Assembly (NCBI RefSeq): GCF_932526225.1 | Contig: NC_064043.1 | Location: 16,492,085 to 16,556,084, forward strand | Length of the DNA: 64,000 nt | Source of the DNA: Nematostella vectensis | Taxonomy: Eukaryota > Cnidaria > Anthozoa > Actiniaria > Edwardsiidae | Reading direction: 5' to 3' | Part shown: piece by piece, positions 62,001 through 64,000 of the stretch | How the letters are laid out: each line of letters begins with the position of its first letter | How positions within the stretch are numbered: position 1 is the stretch's first letter | The notes under the pieces: generated by a model | Told to the model about the DNA's origin: nothing | Database searches by the model: none | Seen by the model: the letters and a program-made list of their open reading frames with translations, nothing else | Position numbers and translations under genes: made by a program

Positions 62001-63512
62001 CGTTACAAATCATGTGACCATATTTTGCACCCCTCTTGGCACAAACATGACACCTGCCAAGTTTGGTCAAGAGATATGATTTTTTTTGCTTTTAATCACG
62101 TTTTTTGCTTTATGTGACAGCACCGATGATGCCACACCTACATGACACCAGGTTGCCATACGATGCTTCCTTGTGAAAGATAAAAAAATTTTTATTTTGA
62201 TGACGTCATCATATTTTTGCTTCTAGTCACAAATCATGTTTTGCACCTCCCTTGTCACATACATGACACGGATGGACGGACATCGCATCACGAAAACTCT
62301 AGTCGATGGGTTGCAAATATTTGTTACCATATTTTTCTTGTATACCACACTTTCTTAGGTATGGGGCGGCACATGGTAGATCTGTTATAGATCTCATCAC
62401 AAAACTGACAGACAACTGTGTAATGTGCGTAATGATAAGGAACTGTAATTGTGAGGTTTGGGTTTAATAATACCTTTCTGTCTCTCTTTGATAGCGTCCC
62501 TTTTGCCATCTTTTCTCTTTTGTTCTGCCCTTTCACTTTTGCTTGTCTCAAGTTGTTGTTGTCATCACGCAATGACAAAACATCCATCTCATTTATTCGT
62601 AAAGATAGCAAAACTTGTAAAACCTGAAACAAACTCCATATGATAAGAGAAATGTTCCATCACTATGACAATTGTTTGGAGTAACTGTGGGGTAACACCA
62701 CCCTTCCCTGTCACAACTGTTTGGGTTAACTGTGGGATTAGTACCACACTTCACTGACAATTGTTTGGGGTAACTGTGGGGTCAACACCACCCTTAACTA
62801 CAACATTTATTTGGGGTAACTGTAGGATAACACCACCCTTCGCTATGACAACTGTTTGGGGTATTTAAGTGTGTGGTAACACCTTCTTTTGCTACAACAA
62901 CTGTTTGGGGTAACTGTGGGGTAACACCACCCTTTGCAATGACAACTGTTTTCGGTAACTGTTGGGTCAACACCTTCATTCACTACAACTGTTTGGGGGT
63001 AACTGTAGGGTCAACACCACACTTCACTATGACAACTGTTTGGGTTAACTGTGGGGTTAACACCACCTTTCACTATGACAACTGTTTGGGGTAACTGTGG
63101 AGTTAACACCACACTTCACTATGACAACTGTTTGGGGTAACTGTAGGGTTAACACCACCCTTCGCTATGGCAACCGTAAGGTTAACACCACTCTTCACTA
63201 TGGCAACTGTAAGGTTAATACCACTCTTCACTATGACAACTGTTTGGGGTAACTGTAAGGCTGATACCACCCTTCACTGTGACAACTGTTTGGGGTAACT
63301 GTAGGGTTGACACCACCCTTCACTATGACAATTGTTTGGAGTAGCTATAGGGTTTACACAAACACTTGACTATGACAACTGTTTGGGGTAACTGTGCAGT
63401 TCATTGCATTCCTAATCATGGAAACAATATGAGAGACCACTTATTATGCATTTACCGCTGGTTTGACTCTATGCCCCTTGACCTTCACATATTTTGTAAT
63501 CATCTTTACTGC
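28842..63512 (-). CDS. NOC3L: NOC3L orthologue, C-terminal half, nine exons
   Basis: Nucleolar complex protein 3 homologue: a HEAT-like/CBF-domain protein of the Noc2-Noc3 pre-60S ribosome assembly complex in the nucleolus, also linked to replication licensing and adipogenesis in other organisms. Exons in transcript order: 63512-63456, 62623-62474, 61150-61070, 60951-60778, 58584-58521, 41033-40963, 35835-35725, 35222-35008, 29073-28842. All phases match. Diagnostic peptides aligning with human NOC3L in order: AVKMITKYVKVKG, LQVLLSLRINEMDV, FVFLTYFRVLK...LEGLAKYAHLINIDFF, TLNCVLTAFKILSGQG, VEIALKCLDVMLHKRRKQ, SAFIKRLSTVALNVMPNSS, WELPYLASQHYHPAVRSHA, LNPDLDKATVMGK. The 5' exons lie beyond 64 kb. 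About 23 residues (human [18 protein letters not shown]) have no counterpart found. Confidence 0.93.
29251..29650 (+). repeat. Minisatellite, 21-bp unit
   Basis: About 19 copies of AAGTAAGTACTGCGTGACCT plus C, in the last NOC3L intron, directly followed by the 37-bp array. Confidence 0.9.
29663..34650 (-). repeat. Minisatellite, 37-bp unit, about 135 copies, 1,746-bp higher-order repeat
   Basis: Unit contains GTCCAGTAATATAAACAGGA and CACTGAGACATGGAGAT. Blocks between about 29,900 and 31,650 recur about 1,746 bp later (for example 30,763 and 32,509; 30,976 and 32,722; 31,449 and 33,195). Because the - strand unit lacks stops in all frames, frames of up to 563 codons appear; they are artefacts. 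Inside the NOC3L intron 29,074-35,007. Confidence 0.95.
35008..35222 (-). CDS. NOC3L: NOC3L exon (HYHPAVRSHA)
   Basis: Phase 0 in, 2 out; acceptor ttgttttaag, donor gtgagt on the - strand. Reads LFPRTQALLESETLGKGVFR, then CWELPYLASQHYHPAVRSHA and TEASGPGAKFAR. Matches human FPKTDLLLDSESQGSGVF and LWELHALRRHYHPIV. Confidence 0.95.
35725..35835 (-). CDS. NOC3L: NOC3L exon (CBF-like helix)
   Basis: 37 codons, phase 0-0; acceptor caacgccag, donor gtaatg. Reads VPLQRVSAFIKRLSTVALNV then MPNSSLALLAFVRSFLQ; human has [20 protein letters not shown]. Confidence 0.94.
36212..40962 (-). repeat. Minisatellite, 26-bp unit, about 180 copies, starting at the NOC3L splice donor
   Basis: On the + strand the unit is TGAGTGCATGAGGACTTGTA plus CCCTAA; on the transcribed - strand it begins GTACAAGTCCTCATGCACTC. 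It fills nearly the whole NOC3L intron 35,836-40,962. The copy next to the exon (GTACAAGCCCTC) is the functional donor. Variants GAACGC, GAATGA and CTTAA recur in blocks. Confidence 0.95.
40963..41033 (-). CDS. NOC3L: NOC3L exon (VEIALKCLDVMLHKRRKQ)
   Basis: Donor gtacaa is the first unit of the 26-bp array; acceptor ctgtattag, phase 1 in and 0 out. Reads ASNDDVEIALKCLDVMLHKR then RKQ, matching human [23 protein letters not shown]. An upstream AG (cttcctcag, 28 nt earlier) is an alternative acceptor, so the 5' border is less certain than the 3' border. Confidence 0.9.
41290..42116 (+). repeat. Minisatellite, 33/36-bp unit
   Basis: About 23 copies of GGTGCATGGCATGGTTGTCA and AGGCCGTGTGTCAATG; shorter copies lack part of the spacer. 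All three + frames stay open, an artefact of the period. In the long NOC3L intron. Confidence 0.93.
42130..42860. other. NOC3L intron sequence, nothing recognised
   Basis: No exon, transposon end or tandem repeat supported, apart from a short direct repeat TTAGAGGGGAT near 42,335-42,362. Confidence 0.4.
42880..43495 (-). pseudogene. Non-LTR retrotransposon reverse transcriptase fragment
   Basis: On the - strand the frames read DDSRPIILTSPLAKVLKVLS, then (after stops) IFLADFSKGFDLVDHNVFIE, IRWIASFLTARPQRVKI and QGTKLGLLLFAIL. These are reverse transcriptase palm motifs including the first catalytic Asp (ADFSKGFD) and the QGT-K-LGxLLF block. Frameshifts and stops show it is dead. It begins at the same motif (RPI-LT) where the + strand fragment at 28.4 kb ends. 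Confidence 0.75.
44060..44203. mobile_element. 144-bp MITE
   Basis: Left end CAGTAGCGGATCTAG and right end, inverted, CAGGGGCGGATCTAG. Flanked by CAAAA on both sides (44,055-44,059 and 44,204-44,208). No coding capacity. Confidence 0.7.
44210..46115. other. A+T-rich NOC3L intron, nothing recognised
   Basis: Only a short direct duplication (GTTTTAAATCTCACACTACA near 45,450 and 45,486) stands out. No supportable gene. Confidence 0.4.
46121..46285 (+). mobile_element. Dispersed repeat family copy 1 (GGAGCCAGCGCGGCCG)
   Basis: Shares TAGC.GAGCCAGCG.GGCCG, GGAG.TCCATAGGTATAGAA, TATGCGACTTGG and CCCCACTCGG with copies at 49,842 and 52,932. The GC-rich head is palindromic. Probably a non-autonomous transposon; family not recognised. 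Confidence 0.65.
46290..47900. other. NOC3L intron, nothing recognised
   Basis: A+T-rich; contains homopolymer runs (T then G at 47,297-47,320). No gene supported. Confidence 0.4.
47902..48326. mobile_element. MITE with 39-bp perfect inverted repeats
   Basis: Left end TGGCTCCGCTTTTAGGCAGT onward to ATATATTAT at 47,940 is exactly inverted at 48,288-48,326. The end itself contains a palindrome (TTTAGGCAGTGCCTAAA). Inside is AAGATGGCGGCC (YY1-like) near 48,005. Partial relatives occur at 52,708-52,740 and 53,463-53,525. Confidence 0.8.
48330..49838. other. NOC3L intron, mostly featureless
   Basis: One isolated MITE end (ATACACCTATTTCAATTAAGG near 48,705) and two CCAAT motifs (49,439 and 49,468) are visible. 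No gene supported. Confidence 0.4.
49842..49994 (+). mobile_element. Dispersed repeat family copy 2
   Basis: TAGCGGAGCCAGCGCGGCCG head, then GGAGCTCCATAGGTATAGAA, TATGCGACTTGG, and ending CCCCACTCGG, as in copies 1 and 3. Confidence 0.65.
50780..51010 (+). repeat. Degenerate tandem repeat, about 60-bp period
   Basis: Recurring pattern of ...ATATTATAGTTGTGTTTT..GTCACCTCA; three or four diverged copies. Confidence 0.45.
51520..51707. mobile_element. MITE, mariner-like, TA-flanked
   Basis: 188 bp with terminal CACCTATTTCAAA inverted at the right end (TTTGAAATAGGTG) and TA dinucleotides on both sides (51,518-51,519 and 51,708-51,709). No coding capacity. Confidence 0.8.
51780..52105 (+). repeat. 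Three diverged copies of about 120 bp
   Basis: Each copy has CAATACAATATT-like sequence, GCACAATTTTTCA..GCC.AATTAT and GATAAGACAC.AGCCTAA; starts near 51,783, 51,902 and 52,021. Confidence 0.7.
52932..53104 (-). mobile_element. Dispersed repeat family copy 3
   Basis: Reverse-oriented copy ending TGGCTCCGCTA at 53,094-53,104. Contains an internal duplication of CATGACTTACTGAATTGTGA (52,957 and 52,985). Confidence 0.65.
53151..53375. mobile_element. MITE of the same TA-flanked family as 51,520-51,707
   Basis: 225 bp between CACCTATTTCA and the inverted end TGAAATAGGTG, TA on both sides (53,149-53,150 and 53,376-53,377). A related empty site CCAAATACATATG..TTA exists at 57,646-57,664, confirming TA as the target. 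Confidence 0.85.
54796..54963 (+). other. Exon-like open frame in left arm of the inverted repeat
   Basis: Frame MAFCSYSQFVGGACFASQDN, then IVQCVNITNCTQDIKKHLR and ending in SGQCR at a GTAAAA donor (54,964). The right arm carries a homologous frame in inverted position. Cys-rich; I do not recognise it. Between the arms, nonsynonymous changes outnumber synonymous ones (about 5 to 2 over 33 codons), giving no sign of purifying selection. Possibly a captured gene fragment. Confidence 0.4.
55186..56026 (+). repeat. Minisatellite, 27-28-bp unit, about 30 copies
   Basis: Unit CGTGGACAGCGCCAGAGCCA plus GATCCCCC, forming the loop of the inverted-repeat element. G+C-rich, unlike the surrounding sequence. 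Long frames on both strands are artefacts. Confidence 0.92.
56167..56349 (-). other. Exon-like open frame in right arm of the inverted repeat
   Basis: Mirror of the left-arm frame: MAFCSYSQFVGGECCASQDN and LKITNCTQDIKKHLR, then diverges to LVLAGTG at a GTAAAA donor. Points toward the loop, like its partner. Confidence 0.4.
57660..58500. other. NOC3L intron, nothing recognised
   Basis: No repeat or transposon end supported. A short - strand frame MAPKTEPWTRQVAMANELLF ending at a GTAAAA donor (57,871) is exon-like, but nothing connects to it. Confidence 0.35.
58521..58584 (-). CDS. NOC3L: NOC3L exon (TLNCVLTAFKILSGQ)
   Basis: Phase 0 in, 1 out; acceptor ttttttccag, donor gtaaaa. Reads DLPLRETLNCVLTAFKILSG then Q; human has [22 protein letters not shown]. 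Confidence 0.93.
58740..60590 (-). repeat. Minisatellite, 36-37-bp unit, about 48 copies
   Basis: On the + strand CTTGCTAGTTACCACTCACT plus ACCATCACCCACACAT(C/C); variants with ACCACAAACACC or AACACACACTCC recur in ordered blocks. In the NOC3L intron 58,585-60,777. Confidence 0.95.
60778..60951 (-). CDS. NOC3L: NOC3L exon (LEGLAKYAHLINIDFF)
   Basis: 58 codons, phase 0-0; acceptor ccttcccag, donor gttagt. Reads HSELLKFVFLTYFRVLKSNS, then LEGLAKYAHLINIDFFADLM and ending VVHK. Human: [20 protein letters not shown] and [20 protein letters not shown]. Confidence 0.95.
61070..61150 (-). CDS. NOC3L: NOC3L exon, charged helix
   Basis: 27 codons, phase 0-0; acceptor gtgttatag, donor gtaaat. Reads RQKEMKKLEKELQETEAVES then GDKRART, matching human KLERELREAEASESTEKK. 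Confidence 0.88.
61250..62290 (+). repeat. Degenerate tandem array with TGACGTCA hairpins
   Basis: About five or six diverged copies (130-220 bp) of a unit with GACACATACCAAGTTTGGTT, GTCATATGATGTTTCG and a palindromic GTGACGTCATCGATGATGTC. Conspicuously rich in CRE/ATF-type TGACGTCA. In the NOC3L intron 61,151-62,473. Confidence 0.75.
62474..62623 (-). CDS. NOC3L: NOC3L exon (LSLRINEMDV)
   Basis: 50 codons, phase 0-0; acceptor tttgtttcag, donor gtatta. Reads VLQVLLSLRINEMDVLSLRD, then a Lys/Arg-rich segment KGQNKREKMAKGTLSKRDRK. Human: LKTFLCLRIKEVEV... and FKEKRKSLSRMQRKWKK. Confidence 0.92.
62655..63405 (-). repeat. Minisatellite, about 46-bp unit
   Basis: About 16 imperfect copies of CAACTGTTTGGGGTAACTGT and GGGGTTAACACCACCCTTCA in the NOC3L intron 62,624-63,455. 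Confidence 0.92.
63456..63512 (-). CDS. NOC3L: NOC3L exon (AVKMITKYVKVKG)
   Basis: 19 codons, phase 0-0; acceptor catttacag, donor gtaaat. Reads AVKMITKYVKVKGHRVKPA, the counterpart of human [21 protein letters not shown]. First NOC3L exon visible; earlier exons must lie beyond the window. Confidence 0.85.
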
Positions 63513-63654
63513 CTGTAAATGGATAAAAAAGTGATGGAGTTCCTAATTGTTTGATAGCTATCAAATATGATTGTGATTGCTTTAAACAAGGTGGCATATA
63601 CCACCACCATAAAATATTTGTAACAGACTAGTAAATAGTATAAATAGTAAATAA

Positions 63655-63905
63655 AAACATGATAAATAACCATGACCTTCACATCATAATAATACTAGTC
63701 ACATGATAACTAACCATGACCTTTACATCATAATAATACTAACCACATGATAAATGACCATGACATTAACATCATAATAATACTAGTCACATGATAACTA
63801 ACCATGACCTTTACATCATAATAATACTAACCACATGATAAATGACCATGACATTAACATCATAATAATACTAGTCACATGATAAATAACCATGACCTTT
63901 GCATC
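63655..63905. repeat. Minisatellite, about 44-bp unit in alternating pairs
   Basis: Five to six copies of CACATGATAAATAACCATGA and CATCATAATAATACTAGT; two variants alternate (ATAACTAACC/ATAAATGACC), so the true period is about 88 bp. Confidence 0.85.
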
Positions 63906-64000
63906 ATATATACATACAGTACTAGACACATCATAGAGTGGTTTTCAAAAACCTTTGAAATACTATCTAGTTTATTTATTACTAAACATTGTAATGTCTG

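Overview
This is a stretch of animal (metazoan) nuclear genome with two spliced, convergently transcribed protein genes. Their introns and the intergenic space are packed with tandem repeats and small DNA transposons. Intron phases, GT-AG borders and protein similarity recalled from the human orthologues support both genes. Short exons, moderate A+T, abundant MITEs, a tRNA-derived SINE, a non-LTR retrotransposon fragment and very many minisatellites suggest an invertebrate. An anthozoan cnidarian is my guess, but the window does not prove it.

Left part (about 1.86-20.7 kb, + strand): an HMMR (RHAMM/CD168) orthologue in 22 recognisable exons joined in frame into 782 codons. The N-terminal SHIPPO-like P-x-P-G-x-Y motif and the C-terminal KQKI...LKLK leucine-zipper block and KEN-containing tail are conserved. 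The first coding exon was not found and may lie upstream of the window. Most of its larger introns carry their own private minisatellite (periods 22-56 bp), MITE or SINE.

Intergenic part (20.7-28.7 kb): a 24-bp-unit array of about 4.4 kb with a higher-order repeat near 1.9 kb. It flips orientation at about 25,687 to form a large inverted array. A frameshifted CR1/jockey-like non-LTR retrotransposon follows and stops inside its reverse transcriptase.

Right part (28.84-63.5 kb, - strand): a NOC3L orthologue (nucleolar complex protein 3, 60S ribosome biogenesis). Nine exons cover roughly the C-terminal 45-50 % of the protein; its 5' end lies beyond 64 kb. Its introns hold a 37-bp array of about 5 kb, a 26-bp array of about 4.75 kb and several smaller arrays. 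A 17.5-kb intron contains a 4-kb inverted-repeat element with a minisatellite core, nested TA-flanked MITEs and a second retrotransposon fragment.

The most unusual feature is that several minisatellites are anchored exactly on splice sites. In HMMR (donors at 10,980 and 16,968; acceptor at 12,893) and NOC3L (donor at 40,962) the real splice site is the first or last unit of the array, so each array duplicates splice-site-like sequence many times. HMMR also encodes a cluster of five D/S-x-S-[VMI]-N-T motifs plus one T-Q-T motif, which look like a multivalent dynein light chain (LC8) docking region. The long open frames inside the arrays are by-products of periods divisible by three, or of stop-free units, and are not annotated as genes.
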